Shown here one piece after another: positions 27,876 to 36,208 of a DNA stretch of 64,000 bases. This DNA is from an uncultured Bacteroidales bacterium (GTDB lineage: Bacteria; Bacteroidota; Bacteroidia; Bacteroidales; P3), in contig ONUE01000002.1 in NCBI GenBank assembly GCA_900320975.1, forward strand, positions 1 to 64,000, written 5' to 3'. Every line of letters begins with the position of its first letter. Positions within the stretch are counted from its first letter, which is position 1. Below the pieces are notes generated by a model. It was not told the origin of the DNA and searched no databases. It worked only from the letters and a program-made list of their open reading frames with translations. A program made the translations under genes and the position numbers.

Positions 27876-28476
27876 AGAATTACAAGAACTGTTCGCCGCC
27901 AAACGCACCGTCGAGGCCAACCGCCGCCGACAGGAGGAGCTGACCCGAATGATCAACGCCAAGGCGAAGCGCACGCGCCCCTTGTGGCCCGCATGGGCTG
28001 GTGCTGTGGCTGCAGGCATCGCCGTGCTGCTGCTGACACTGCCCGCATTATTCCGCACCGAGGCCACAGCCCCCGTGCTGGTGGCGCAGACCGAAGTACC
28101 CGAAGTGACCATACTGCCTGAGCCCACCCCAGAGGAGGTCCCCGCACCAAGCACTAGGCAGAAGGCGGTCAGAAAGGCAGAGACTGTAGAAACCATAGAG
28201 GAAATAGAGGCTTTAGAAGCAATAGACAACACAGAACCTATAGAATCTATAGAGTCTACACATTCTATTGAAACTATCCAGCCTACCGAGCCCGTACCCA
28301 CCGTCCCAAGAGTACACCGGCGCTCCAGCACTCTGCTGGCCTGCACCGAAGGGTGCACCATCATCACCGTCCCAGACTCACCTCAGAACCATGGCACCGA
28401 CATACAGCAGCTGCTGGCCGCCGCCTTCGGCTCCAGCAACGAACCCCTTACCTTGAAGACATTTGAATTAAAATAA
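27865..28476 (+). CDS. Single-pass membrane protein, possible anti-sigma partner
   Basis: 203 residues: an N-terminal cytoplasmic part of about 40 charged residues, one transmembrane helix (about 43-62, WAGAVAAGIAVLLLTLPALF), then a periplasmic part. The topology and its position right after the sigma gene suggest an anti-sigma factor, but no zinc-finger or FecR motif is visible, so this is inference. Residues about 108-138 are a tripeptide repeat of the E-x-I kind (ETIEEIEALEAI) encoded by a 9-nt tandem array, a probable spacer. A CTEGC pair of cysteines lies further on. Confidence 0.65.
   Translation: MEDKELQELFAAKRTVEANRRRQEELTRMINAKAKRTRPLWPAWAGAVAAGIAVLLLTLPALFRTEATAPVLVAQTEVPEVTILPEPTPEEVPAPSTRQKAVRKAETVETIEEIEALEAIDNTEPIESIESTHSIETIQPTEPVPTVPRVHRRSSTLLACTEGCTIITVPDSPQNHGTDIQQLLAAAFGSSNEPLTLKTFELK
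28180..28278. repeat. 9-mer tandem array encoding an E-x-I tract
   Basis: About eleven degenerate units of the type GAAACCATA, GAGGAAATA, GAATCTATA inside the sigma-partner gene, read in frame. Confidence 0.8.
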
Positions 28477-28489
28477 TACACACGTCACC

Positions 28490-29824
28490 ATGAAACGCAT
28501 AGCTAATATCGTCAAAGATTCCTTCGGGTTCCTCGGCACCTCCCTCATCCTCGGCCTCACCCTCCTGATGGCCACCCACGCCTCGGCACAGGACATCTAC
28601 GAGATAGAACAGACCTTCGACCAGCCGTTCAACAATCTCGAAATTGACAAAGGCTGGGACGCACGCCTCATCCAGGCACCCAAAGGAAGCCCCACCACCG
28701 TGGTGCTCCAGACCCGCTGCGCCGACTTCTTCGAGGAGGGCAACGAGCCCAACATTATCGAAGCCAAGCATCTGGGACCCGTTGGCCACCTATGGCTGAA
28801 AGAAAATACAACAATGCCCAAGTCAACCGTTGTCGAGATACACACCGCACAACCAATAAAATACCTAAAACTGTATAAGGGCGCCCGTCTCACCATCGAA
28901 CAGTACGACTTCGACTCGGTGGACCTCGACATCGACGCCGACACCGGCGCCCTGCTTGTCATCGACACACTGCACAACCTCGGCAAAACCCACATCAGTC
29001 TACACGACGCCACCCTCGACCTGCGCCACGTCAACGCCAACGCCATCAACATCTGGGCACATGGCAACAGCGTCGTCAACAAAGGCAAACAGTGGTCCAT
29101 TAACCAGGGACGACTGTACCTGAGCGACAGCGCCGTGAGCAACATCAACGCCACCGACTCGGCCAATCACCTCTACGTCGACCACAAGCGCTGGCTCAAC
29201 AAGACAGACAAATTCAGAAGTCTCAGCCTCACCTTCGGCCTGGATGTCAGCACAGCCCTTCAAGGCACCGACGATGCCCGCTACGGCTCGCCCTACAACA
29301 CCCTCGGAGAGTTCGGGGTTTACGAACAGCTTTCCACAAACTCCATCCCCCTCGGCGAACGCTGGAGCTGGCAGCCCGGCATCGAACTCGCCTATCGCGT
29401 CAGGCTGCTGGACAACACGGTGAAAGCCGAAGCTGGCCACCTGGTGCTCGACGACAGCCACGGCGCCCTCGCCCCGCGGCAGCATCTGGACTGTTTCTCC
29501 ATCGGCCTTCCCGTCGCCCTTAACTATACATTCGACAAAAAGTGGCACAACTTCTCCAAAGGCTTTTACTTCAAACTCACCCCCATGGTCAACTTCAACC
29601 AAGAACTCGTCACCCAGACCCTCAATGAGCACAGCCATTGGGTGACAAGGCATGACAAGGACCTCGACATGCTCAACCGCTTCAACGTGCGTGCCGCCGT
29701 CGGACTGAACCTCGGAATGTTGGGCTTCCACTCCATCGAGTTCTTCATGGACCTGCTGCCCACCTACAAAGCCTCGGCCGGAGCACCGCAGAGCCGCATG
29801 TTTGGCCTCGTCTACCACTTCTGA
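28490..29824 (+). CDS. Exported GIN-domain-like and beta-barrel protein
   Basis: 444 residues. After a signal peptide (GTSLILGLTLLMATHASAQ) the first 200 residues resemble the DUF2807 (GIN, adhesin-head) domain: FNNLEIDKGWDARLIQ, VVEIHTAQPIKYLKLYKGAR, then short beta repeats (LDIDADTGALLVIDTLHN, ATLDLRHVNANAINIWAHGN). The last 200 look like a small outer-membrane barrel with alternating strands (WSWQPGIELAYRVRL, FSIGLPVALNYTF, FNVRAAVGLNLGML) ending in an aromatic residue, SRMFGLVYHF. Third gene of the sigma unit and so probably a target or sensor. No function assigned. Confidence 0.7.
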   Translation: MKRIANIVKDSFGFLGTSLILGLTLLMATHASAQDIYEIEQTFDQPFNNLEIDKGWDARLIQAPKGSPTTVVLQTRCADFFEEGNEPNIIEAKHLGPVGHLWLKENTTMPKSTVVEIHTAQPIKYLKLYKGARLTIEQYDFDSVDLDIDADTGALLVIDTLHNLGKTHISLHDATLDLRHVNANAINIWAHGNSVVNKGKQWSINQGRLYLSDSAVSNINATDSANHLYVDHKRWLNKTDKFRSLSLTFGLDVSTALQGTDDARYGSPYNTLGEFGVYEQLSTNSIPLGERWSWQPGIELAYRVRLLDNTVKAEAGHLVLDDSHGALAPRQHLDCFSIGLPVALNYTFDKKWHNFSKGFYFKLTPMVNFNQELVTQTLNEHSHWVTRHDKDLDMLNRFNVRAAVGLNLGMLGFHSIEFFMDLLPTYKASAGAPQSRMFGLVYHF

Positions 29825-29862
29825 CCCTACAACTTACTGACTCCCTCCATTTAACCATACGT

Positions 29863-29923
29863 TAACTGCTGTTAACCACTGTTTAACTACAGCTTGTAGT
29901 TAAACAGTGGTTAACAGCAGTTA
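29863..29923. terminator. Perfect 29-bp stem hairpin between convergent genes
   Basis: 29863-29891 pairs perfectly with 29895-29923 around a GCT loop. Each arm is three 10-bp units (GTTAACTGCT, GTTAACCACT, GTTTAACTAC). It is AT-rich and lacks a T-tract, but its place between two convergent stops fits a bidirectional terminator. The build from phased GTTAAC units resembles the palindrome family, with different sequence. Confidence 0.6.
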
Positions 29924-29950
29924 TAAGGTAATAAATACGTGGGAGTTATT

Positions 29951-30808
29951 TCAACCCTGAAAGTGGGCCTTCAGCGCGTCGAGCTTGCGCTGTTTCTTGC
30001 GGTCCCAGATTTCGGTGATGAGCTTCTTGGTGCTGAGGGGGAAGTCGGACTTCATCATCCAATCATAGTAGGAGGGCTCCTGCTCGAAGACTTCCTCGAC
30101 GGTCTTTCCCTTGTGCTTGCCGAAGTTGAAGACCTCACGGTGCTTGGCATCGTAGCCGATATGGCCCACGAGGTCGGCCCACTGGCTGTTGGCGGTGAAG
30201 CGGCTGAGTGCGTCGATGTCGTTGACGACGGGCTGGTAGACGCGGCCTGTGCGGTCCTTGTAGTCGACCCCTTGGTAGCGGTCGAGCTGCGCTTTGAGCA
30301 CCTCATAGGTGGCGATAGTGTCGGCAACGGCGCTGTGGGCGTTCTCGAGGTCTTTCTGGCAGTAGAACTTATAGGCGGCCACGAGGGTGCGCTGCTCCAT
30401 CTGGTGGAAGATGTTCTGCACGTCGACGAGGCGGCGGCAGCGGAGGTCGAAGTCGATGCCGGCACGGAGGAACTCCTCGACGAGCAGTGGCACGTCGAAC
30501 TTGTTGCTGTTATAACCCGCGAGGTCGGCGTCGCCGATATACTCCAGCAGGCTCGGCGCAAGCTCCTTAAAGGAAGGCTTGTCGGCCACGTCGGCGTCGG
30601 AGATACCATGAATTGCGGTGGTAACCTCGGGGATATGCACGGTGTTGCCGTTGGCGTCGACAGGACGCACGCGCTCCACACGTGTGTCGGTGGTGCCGTC
30701 GGGCAGCACCTTGTGCAGGCATATCTCGACGATATGGTCGTGGCCCACCTGCACGCCGGTGGTTTCGAGGTCAAAGAAGACGATAGGTTTGGTGAGGTTT
30801 AATTCCAT
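29951..30808 (-). CDS. DnaQ-like 3'-5' exonuclease
   Basis: DEDDh-type exonuclease, 285 residues. Exo I FFDLETTG (Asp13, Glu15), Exo II AGYNSNKFDVPLLVEEF, Exo III HSAVADTIATYEVL with the catalytic His and Asp. The C-terminal 70 residues (VFNFGKHKGKTVEEVFEQEP, YYDWMM) form the small domain often found with this group in Bacteroidota. It may proofread or process nucleic acid; it is not fused to a polymerase. It is the last gene of the minus-strand unit that begins at 33107, 9 bp after kdsA. Confidence 0.9.
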   Translation of the reverse strand: MELNLTKPIVFFDLETTGVQVGHDHIVEICLHKVLPDGTTDTRVERVRPVDANGNTVHIPEVTTAIHGISDADVADKPSFKELAPSLLEYIGDADLAGYNSNKFDVPLLVEEFLRAGIDFDLRCRRLVDVQNIFHQMEQRTLVAAYKFYCQKDLENAHSAVADTIATYEVLKAQLDRYQGVDYKDRTGRVYQPVVNDIDALSRFTANSQWADLVGHIGYDAKHREVFNFGKHKGKTVEEVFEQEPSYYDWMMKSDFPLSTKKLITEIWDRKKQRKLDALKAHFQG

Positions 30809-30817
30809 ATTTGGTAG

Positions 30818-31633
30818 TTAAGACAGATGTATTATTGTCTGGCGGATTGCCACAAGGTGTTCAAGAAGTCCTTCGGCGAGGTCGAGGCGCAGCATGTTGG
30901 CGCCGTCGCTCTTGGCGCAGGCGGGGTTGGGGTGCGTCTCCATGAAGATACCGTCGGCGCCTACGGCTATGGCGGCACGCGCTATGGTCTCTATCATGTC
31001 GGGCCGACCGCCGGTGACGCCGCCGACCTGGTTGGGCTGCTGCAGCGAATGGGTGATGTCGACCACCACGGGCACGCCGTTCTTCTGCATCGTGGGCACG
31101 CCGCGGAAGTCCACCACCAGGTCCTGATAGCCGAAGGTGGTGCCGCGCTCGGTGAGCATGAAGTTGTCACTGCCGAAAGCCCTCATCTTGCCAGCCACCT
31201 GCTCCATAGCCTCGGGCGAGAGGAACTGGCCCTTCTTCACATTCACCACGCGCCCTGTCTCGGCAGCAGCCTTCAGCAGCTCAGTCTGACGGCACAGGAA
31301 GGCGGGTATCTGCAACACGTCGGCATAGTCGGCGGCCATGCGGGCCTCCTCGTTGGTATGTATGTCGGTCACCACGGGCGCACCGTAACGCTCGCCAACC
31401 TCGCGCAACACACGCAGCGCCTCAAGGTCGCCAATGCCCGTGAACGAGCTGACGCTGGAGCGGTTGGCCTTGCGATAGCTGGCCTTGAACATGAAAGGTA
31501 TGCGTAGCCTGTCGGTAATCTCCACCAGTCGCTCGCACACCACAAAGGGATTCTCGTGGTCCTCTACAACACAAGGACCGGCAATCAAAAAGAAATTGCC
31601 GGTCTCTGTGTGTTTCAATTTATCGATTTTCAT
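30818..31633 (-). CDS. kdsA: 3-deoxy-8-phosphooctulonate synthase
   Basis: Condenses arabinose 5-phosphate with phosphoenolpyruvate to KDO 8-phosphate for the lipopolysaccharide inner core. Family motifs: FFLIAGPCVVED (14-25), FKASYRKANRSSVSSFTGIG, PVVTDIHTNEEA, LQIPAFLCRQTELLKAAAET, VNVKKGQFLSP, LTERGTTFGYQDLVVDFR and HSLQQPNQVGGVTGGRP. 271 residues, complete. KAN in the second motif and the lack of an N-terminal metal Cys point to the metal-free class, as in Escherichia coli; this last is inference. Confidence 0.96.
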   Translation of the reverse strand: MKIDKLKHTETGNFFLIAGPCVVEDHENPFVVCERLVEITDRLRIPFMFKASYRKANRSSVSSFTGIGDLEALRVLREVGERYGAPVVTDIHTNEEARMAADYADVLQIPAFLCRQTELLKAAAETGRVVNVKKGQFLSPEAMEQVAGKMRAFGSDNFMLTERGTTFGYQDLVVDFRGVPTMQKNGVPVVVDITHSLQQPNQVGGVTGGRPDMIETIARAAIAVGADGIFMETHPNPACAKSDGANMLRLDLAEGLLEHLVAIRQTIIHLS

Positions 31634-31641
31634 TTCTCTGT

Positions 31642-32097
31642 TTAGTACGACATTTCATCGTTTGCGTATGGGTCGGATTCTCCTTCGCTCTCGGTCTCAC
31701 CGCGCATCTGACGACGCTCGGCGGAGCGCTGCAGGCTGATGATGAGAGCGCCGAGCATACGGGTAAGTTCCATCAGGAACTCCCGCGACTGCTCTTTCTG
31801 TTCGGGGGTGAAGGTGCCCAGATTGGCCGCCACCTCTGTATACACCACGCATTCGCGGATGGCCGTCTTGGCAATCTTCAGGTAGTGGTCGAACTGGCTC
31901 TTGTTGCGGCTCGAGCCCTCAGCGATATTCAGCGCTATGTCATAGGCCGAATGGCAAAAGGCACCTACGAGCGACTTGTGCTTATCGTCGCCGGCCACAT
32001 TGGCAGTCACCCAGGTAGCATAGTCGGTAGCTTTGGCGTAAACGCGCAAATCCTCAAAGCGGAAAAAGCTGACGGTCTTTTCTTCTTGTTGTTCCAT
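31642..32097 (-). CDS. Four-helix bundle protein (23S rRNA intervening-sequence family)
   Basis: 151 residues, all helical. It begins FRFEDLRVYAKATDYATWV and has HSAYDIALNIAEGSSRNKSQ and YLKIAKTAIRECVVYTEV, the hallmark of the four-helix bundle family first found in rRNA intervening sequences. Members form homopentamers in crystal structures; their role is unknown. Here it is a free-standing chromosomal gene between the dihydroorotate-dehydrogenase-like gene and kdsA. Some family members sit next to diversity-generating elements, but I see no reverse transcriptase or template repeats here. Confidence 0.88.
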   Translation of the reverse strand: MEQQEEKTVSFFRFEDLRVYAKATDYATWVTANVAGDDKHKSLVGAFCHSAYDIALNIAEGSSRNKSQFDHYLKIAKTAIRECVVYTEVAANLGTFTPEQKEQSREFLMELTRMLGALIISLQRSAERRQMRGETESEGESDPYANDEMSY

Positions 32098-32123
32098 AAT
32101 AGTGTAATATTTGGTTAGTGTTA

Positions 32124-33107
32124 TTATGATATTTCAGCGAAGTACTTCATGAACTGCGTACGCATTGCTATGGAAGCCTTGTCGGCGGGCTGCACGGCCA
32201 GCTTGCCGCGGAAGGCGGCTATATTCTCGTAGCCTTTCTTCTGCATCCAAGCCTGCAGACCGTCGTTGAGCTCCTTCAAGGTATCGATGCCGTTCTTGTA
32301 GAGACAACTCACCACCTGTACGCTGCTGGCACCGGCAAGGAGCATCTTCACCACATCGTCGGCGGTGTAAACACCCGTCGAAGCTGACAGGTCGCAGCGC
32401 ATCTTCTTGCTCATCAGGGCCACCCAACGCAACGTGTTGTACATATCCTCATGCACCGAGAGGTAGCTGGCGTTCTTCAGCGTCTCACTCTCTATGTCGA
32501 TATCAACCTGGACACTCTTGTTGAACAGCGTCACGCCGTCAGTGCCCATCCAGCTAATCTGTTGCAACGACTTGGCCATATCGGTGAAATAGGAGCCCAC
32601 CTTGACGCTTATGGGGATGGATACCGACTTACGCAAAGCATTGATAATTTGCGTATAGGTACGCTCTATATCATTAGCCGAAAGGCTGGTCTCATAAGGC
32701 AGTATGGCCATATTGAGCTCCAAAGCATCGCAACCGGACTCCTCAAAACGTTTGGCATAGTTCAGCCAGGTCTCATAGGAGAAGCAGTTGATGCTGCCAA
32801 TAACAGGAATGCTCAGCTTGCTCTTAGCCTCGCGGATCATGTTGAAATGCTTCTCCAGCGAATCGTCGGCCACATGCATGGCGATGTACTCATAGCTGTC
32901 GCCATAGGTATCCGTCGGGGCAACCATGTGCGTGTTGCGCTTGATATCATAGATAATCTGCTCTTCAAAGACCGACTTCAGCACCACGGCGCCGGCACCG
33001 GCCTTCTCCATCTGCACCATCTTGTCCACATCGGCAGTCAACCCACAACTTCCGACGATGATGGGGCTTTTCAGTTCAAGACCCAAATATTTGGTTTTTG
33101 TATCCAT
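32124..33107 (-). CDS. Dihydroorotate dehydrogenase-like flavoprotein
   Basis: 327-residue TIM-barrel protein of the PyrD superfamily: LGLELKSPIIVGSCGLTADV, GAVVLKSVFEEQI, IPVIGSINC, ALELNMAILP, ISVKVGSYFTDMA, DLSASTGVYTADDVVKMLLA, SVQVVSCLYKNG, all FMN-binding barrel segments. In Bacteroidota this protein is usually annotated as DHOD-like and sits apart from pyr genes. The catalytic base region (GSINC) has Cys, as in class 1 enzymes. The substrate is uncertain. Promoter at 33142-33168; it leads an operon with the four-helix protein, kdsA and the exonuclease. Confidence 0.88.
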   Translation of the reverse strand: MDTKTKYLGLELKSPIIVGSCGLTADVDKMVQMEKAGAGAVVLKSVFEEQIIYDIKRNTHMVAPTDTYGDSYEYIAMHVADDSLEKHFNMIREAKSKLSIPVIGSINCFSYETWLNYAKRFEESGCDALELNMAILPYETSLSANDIERTYTQIINALRKSVSIPISVKVGSYFTDMAKSLQQISWMGTDGVTLFNKSVQVDIDIESETLKNASYLSVHEDMYNTLRWVALMSKKMRCDLSASTGVYTADDVVKMLLAGASSVQVVSCLYKNGIDTLKELNDGLQAWMQKKGYENIAAFRGKLAVQPADKASIAMRTQFMKYFAEIS

Positions 33108-33141
33108 AATAGTTCGTTTTTTTTCCTGTCAATATTCTTTG

Positions 33142-33168
33142 CAAAAGTAAACAAAATATATTTACAAA
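33142..33168 (-). promoter_or_regulatory. Promoter of the DHOD-like operon
   Basis: On the minus strand TACTTTTG (33149-33142) with TTTG at 33168-33165, spacing 15, 35 bp upstream of the start. Confidence 0.6.
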
Positions 33169-33308
33169 AAAAATATTTCTTGCATTTTTTAGCAAATTAT
33201 TTCATACAACACTGATAACCAACACTAACAAAAAGCAACAATACTTCTCTGTTTCCACATTTCTCTTCCCACTTTTCACTTTTCGCCTCCTATTTCATAA
33301 AAAAGTTG

Positions 33309-33316
33309 TATTTTTG
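33309..33316 (+). promoter_or_regulatory. -7 box of the TPR protein gene
   Basis: TATTTTTG fits TAnnTTTG, 37 bp before the ATG at 33354. The upstream box is unclear (TTTC around 33281). Confidence 0.6.
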
Positions 33317-33353
33317 CACTCGCTTTTGAAGTAAGAAAAACACACATACAGAT

Positions 33354-34025
33354 ATGGAAAAACAGATTGAAGAAAAGAACACCGAGATGGGTAGCGTCAT
33401 CTCCCGCTCGGAAGAATTCATCCAGAAGAATCAGAAAACCATCACCATCTGCGTGGTGGCAGTACTCGTTGTCGTCCTCGCCGTTTTCGGTCTGCGCAAG
33501 TGGTACTTCCAGCCCCGCGAGGTGCGCGCCGCCGAAGAGATGTTCGCCGCCGAACAGTGGTTCGCTCAGGGCGACTTCGACAAAGCCCTCAATGGCGACG
33601 AGACCTACCGTGGCTTCATCGGCGTCATCGACAACTACGGCTGCACCAAAGCTGGCAACCTCGCCAAGTACTATGCCGGTATCGCCAACCTGCGCCTCGG
33701 TAACTACGACGAGGCCGCCAAGTGGCTCGGCAAATACAGCGGCAAGGACACCTTCACCGCTCCTCTCGCCGTGATGGCCGAGGGCGATGCTGAGATGGAG
33801 CTCGGCAACACCGACAAGGCCATCAGCCTCTACCTCAAAGCCGCCAAGATGAACGACAACTATATCACCTCCCCCTCCGCATGGTTCAAGGCTGGTCTCT
33901 GCTACCTCGTCATGGGCGACAACGCCCAAGCCCTCGACTGCTTCAAGACCGTCAAACAGAACTACCCTGAGAGCACCGAATGGCAGGAGATTGACAAATA
34001 CATCGGCCTCGCCGAAGCTGAATAA
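33354..34025 (+). CDS. Membrane-anchored tetratricopeptide-repeat protein
   Basis: 223 residues: a short cytoplasmic start, one transmembrane helix (about 29-48, TITICVVAVLVVVLAVFGLR), then a periplasmic part with TPR-like pairs (AEQWFAQGDFDKAL, ANLRLGNYDEAAKWLGKY, GNTDKAISLYLKAAKMNDN, LVMGDNAQALDCFKTV). The layout resembles YfgM-type envelope proteins that help periplasmic folding, but relation to that family is only by architecture. It stands alone between its own promoter and terminator. Codon use is that of a well expressed gene. Confidence 0.82.
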   Translation: MEKQIEEKNTEMGSVISRSEEFIQKNQKTITICVVAVLVVVLAVFGLRKWYFQPREVRAAEEMFAAEQWFAQGDFDKALNGDETYRGFIGVIDNYGCTKAGNLAKYYAGIANLRLGNYDEAAKWLGKYSGKDTFTAPLAVMAEGDAEMELGNTDKAISLYLKAAKMNDNYITSPSAWFKAGLCYLVMGDNAQALDCFKTVKQNYPESTEWQEIDKYIGLAEAE

Positions 34026-34044
34026 AGAAAACAGTGAAAGAAAA

Positions 34045-34079
34045 GGGAGACAACCGTCATGGTTGTCTCCCTTTTTTTT
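34045..34079 (+). terminator. Terminator of the TPR gene
   Basis: GGGAGACAACC and GGTTGTCTCCC make an 11-bp perfect stem with a GTCAT loop, followed by eight T. The A-run before it lets it also serve the convergent elbB gene. Confidence 0.95.
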
Positions 34080-34101
34080 ATTATCTATCTTCTCTAACCA
34101 C

Positions 34102-34785
34102 TCATCTCCCAAGCATCTTCTCGAAATCGGCCACCATATTCTCGGCACCGGCGAAGATCTCGCTGATGCGGCTGGCTGCCATGTATGCCGGGGTTGTGAG
34201 CACCTTGTGCTCCTCATCGACGCACACGTCGGTGGGGCCGCAGGCCTTCACCTTGCAGCCGAAGCCCTTGGCCACCTGCGACGCCTGGTTGTCGTCGGGG
34301 CCAAGCGTCAGCTCCACCTCGTAGCGACCCAGTACTTTGGCCACCACCATGGGGGCAATGCACATGGCCATCACCGGCTTCTCGGCGCGATAGGTCTCAA
34401 GGATGGCATCCTGCACGCTGTCGATGACCTCCATGCGGGGGCCGTCGAAGGCGAAAGTACTCAGGTTGCGGGCTGCGCCCATACCGCCAGGGAGGGCGAG
34501 AGCGTCGAAGTCGGCGGGGCGATAGTCCTCCAGCGGCAGCAGGTTGCCACGGGCTATGCGCGCACTCTCAACGAAGATATCGCGCTGCTCCATGTCCACC
34601 AGCGTGCCATCCTCCTCGGTATCCTGCACGTCGACGTGAGGCACCACCTCGAAGAGGCCTTCCGGAGCGAAGCACTGGTACTGCCATCCGCGGCGGTCTA
34701 TAGCCAACAGCAGAGACAGGCTCTCCTGCAGCTCGCTGCCGTCACGGTTGCCACAACCGCTCAATATAACAGCAATCTTTCTCAT
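34102..34785 (-). CDS. elbB: ElbB-like DJ-1 superfamily protein (isoprenoid glyoxalase)
   Basis: 227 residues, ThiJ/PfpI fold. The family pattern is clear: KIAVILSGCGNRDGSELQES, FDALALPGGMGAARNLSTFA, the nucleophile elbow MCIAPMVVAKVLG with its Cys, DVCVDEEHKVLTTPAYM. ElbB of Escherichia coli has weak glyoxalase activity and was linked to isoprenoid synthesis; the true role is unsettled. The start is set at 34785 (MRKIAVIL); an upstream ATG at 34827 would add fourteen unlikely residues from the terminator region of the preceding gene. Confidence 0.9.
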   Translation of the reverse strand: MRKIAVILSGCGNRDGSELQESLSLLLAIDRRGWQYQCFAPEGLFEVVPHVDVQDTEEDGTLVDMEQRDIFVESARIARGNLLPLEDYRPADFDALALPGGMGAARNLSTFAFDGPRMEVIDSVQDAILETYRAEKPVMAMCIAPMVVAKVLGRYEVELTLGPDDNQASQVAKGFGCKVKACGPTDVCVDEEHKVLTTPAYMAASRISEIFAGAENMVADFEKMLGR

Positions 34786-34818
34786 TTCAAGACATTTTTT
34801 AGTTATTAAACGACAAAA

Positions 34819-34862
34819 AAAGGACAAGAAAAAACAACTATTCTTGTCCTTTCTTGTCCTTT
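34819..34862 (-). terminator. Terminator after the Cys/Met metabolism gene
   Basis: AAAGGACAAGAA (34819-34830) pairs with TTCTTGTCCTTT (34841-34852), 10-nt loop. A second CTTGTCCTTT follows at 34853. On the minus strand it ends in a T-rich run. Confidence 0.75.
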
Positions 34863-34876
34863 ATAGTCGACCGTTA

Positions 34877-36082
34877 TTATTTGCGGCTCTCTTCGACGCT
34901 CTCTTTGATGAGCTGGAAGGTAGCCTCGATGTCGTTGTCGAGACCCATGCTGAAGCGGATGAGGCCTTCGCTCATACCCATCTCCTTCTGGATGTCCTCG
35001 GGGACCTCGGAGCTGGTGCTCTTACCGCTGTTGCTGAAGAGAGTCTTGAAGTAACCCAGCGACACGGCGAGGTAGCCGACGCCCTTCTCCTGCATGATTT
35101 CCATAATTTTGCTGGCGCTCTCGGCAGTACCCATGTCGATGCTGATCATGCCACCGAAACCGTAGCCCTCGTTCATCATGCTGCAGAACAGCTCGTAGTC
35201 GGGATGCTCGGGCAGACCGGGGTAGTTGTATTTGAAGCCCACCTCTTTGAAGCGCTTGGCGAGGTACATGGCGTTCTCACCGTGCTTCTTCATGCGGATA
35301 TGCAGAGTGTGCAGGTTCTTGTTGATGGAGGCGCTGCGCATGGGGTCGAGCACGGGGCCGAGGAGCATGCAGGTACCGTCGTTCACATCAATCAGGCTGC
35401 CAATATACTCGGCGCTGCCGCAGATGGCACCGGCGACGCAGTCGTTGGTACCATTGATGTACTTGGTCATCGAGTAAACGGTGACGTCGGCACCCAGACG
35501 GCAGGGGCTGAAAATCATGGGAGTGAAGGTGTTGTCGACGATGAGCTTGGCACCGGCGGCGTGGGCCATCTTGCTCAGCTCGGGGATGTTGGCGATGCGG
35601 AGCAGCGGGTTGTTCATGGTCTCGGTATAGACCACCTTGGTGTTGGGGTGCTCGGCGAGGGCCTTCTTCACGGCGTCGAGGTTCTGCATGTTCACAAACG
35701 TGCAGTTGACGTTGAACTTCTTCAGGTAGTTGGCCATGAAGGCGAAGGTGCCACCGTAGGTCGTCATGCTGGCCACGATGTGGTCGCCAGCCTTCACCTC
35801 GTGCAGCAGAGCGCAGGTGATGGCAGCCAGACCGGAACCGGTCACCCAAGCGGCCTCGGTGCCTTCCATAGCGGCCAGGCGCTGGCAGAGGGCGAGGTTC
35901 GAGGGATTCCAGTGACGGCTGTAGAGGAAGTAACCCTCAGTCTCACCGTGGAAGGTGTCGGTCATCAAGTGGGCCTTGGGGAAAGTAAAGGTGGCGCTGT
36001 CGCAGATTGCGGGATTCACACCACGGTTGGCGTCGCGGCCATCGACACGCTGGATGGCGGTTGCGGGATCAAATTTGTTCAT
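34877..36082 (-). CDS. Cys/Met metabolism PLP-dependent enzyme (gamma-lyase type)
   Basis: 401-residue fold-type I pyridoxal phosphate enzyme of the cystathionine gamma-synthase/methionine gamma-lyase family. Seen: YFLYSRHWNPSNLALCQRLA, TGSGLAAITCALL, ASMTTYGGTFAFM, KVVYTETMNNPLL, LIVDNTFTPM with the cofactor Asp, and the Schiff-base Lys in YSMTKYINGTNDCVAGAICG. The C-terminus has LAVSLGYFKTLF and GLIRFSMGLDNDIEATF. The usual R in the YSRxxNPT motif is kept as YSRHWNPS. Gamma-lyase or synthase activity cannot be told apart. Monocistronic, with a full promoter at 36128-36158 and a terminator. Confidence 0.9.
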   Translation of the reverse strand: MNKFDPATAIQRVDGRDANRGVNPAICDSATFTFPKAHLMTDTFHGETEGYFLYSRHWNPSNLALCQRLAAMEGTEAAWVTGSGLAAITCALLHEVKAGDHIVASMTTYGGTFAFMANYLKKFNVNCTFVNMQNLDAVKKALAEHPNTKVVYTETMNNPLLRIANIPELSKMAHAAGAKLIVDNTFTPMIFSPCRLGADVTVYSMTKYINGTNDCVAGAICGSAEYIGSLIDVNDGTCMLLGPVLDPMRSASINKNLHTLHIRMKKHGENAMYLAKRFKEVGFKYNYPGLPEHPDYELFCSMMNEGYGFGGMISIDMGTAESASKIMEIMQEKGVGYLAVSLGYFKTLFSNSGKSTSSEVPEDIQKEMGMSEGLIRFSMGLDNDIEATFQLIKESVEESRK

Positions 36083-36127
36083 CGTTGTCTGTTATTTAGT
36101 TTTGTTTATATTTATTTTTTCAAACTG

Positions 36128-36158
36128 CAAAGATACAACTTTTCGCCAACATGACAAA
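36128..36158 (-). promoter_or_regulatory. Promoter of the Cys/Met gene
   Basis: On the minus strand TATCTTTG (36135-36128) and TTTG (36158-36155), 19-nt spacer; 45 bp upstream of the start. Confidence 0.75.
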
Positions 36159-36208
36159 AAAAAGTTTTCACCCGCCCGCCGCCTCTCCCTCTCCCCTCCG
36201 ACTCCGGT

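Noticed and set aside
31642..32097. Four-helix-bundle gene as a sign of a diversity-generating retroelement or rRNA intervening sequence
   Set aside because: No reverse transcriptase, template or variable repeat, and no rRNA gene in the window.
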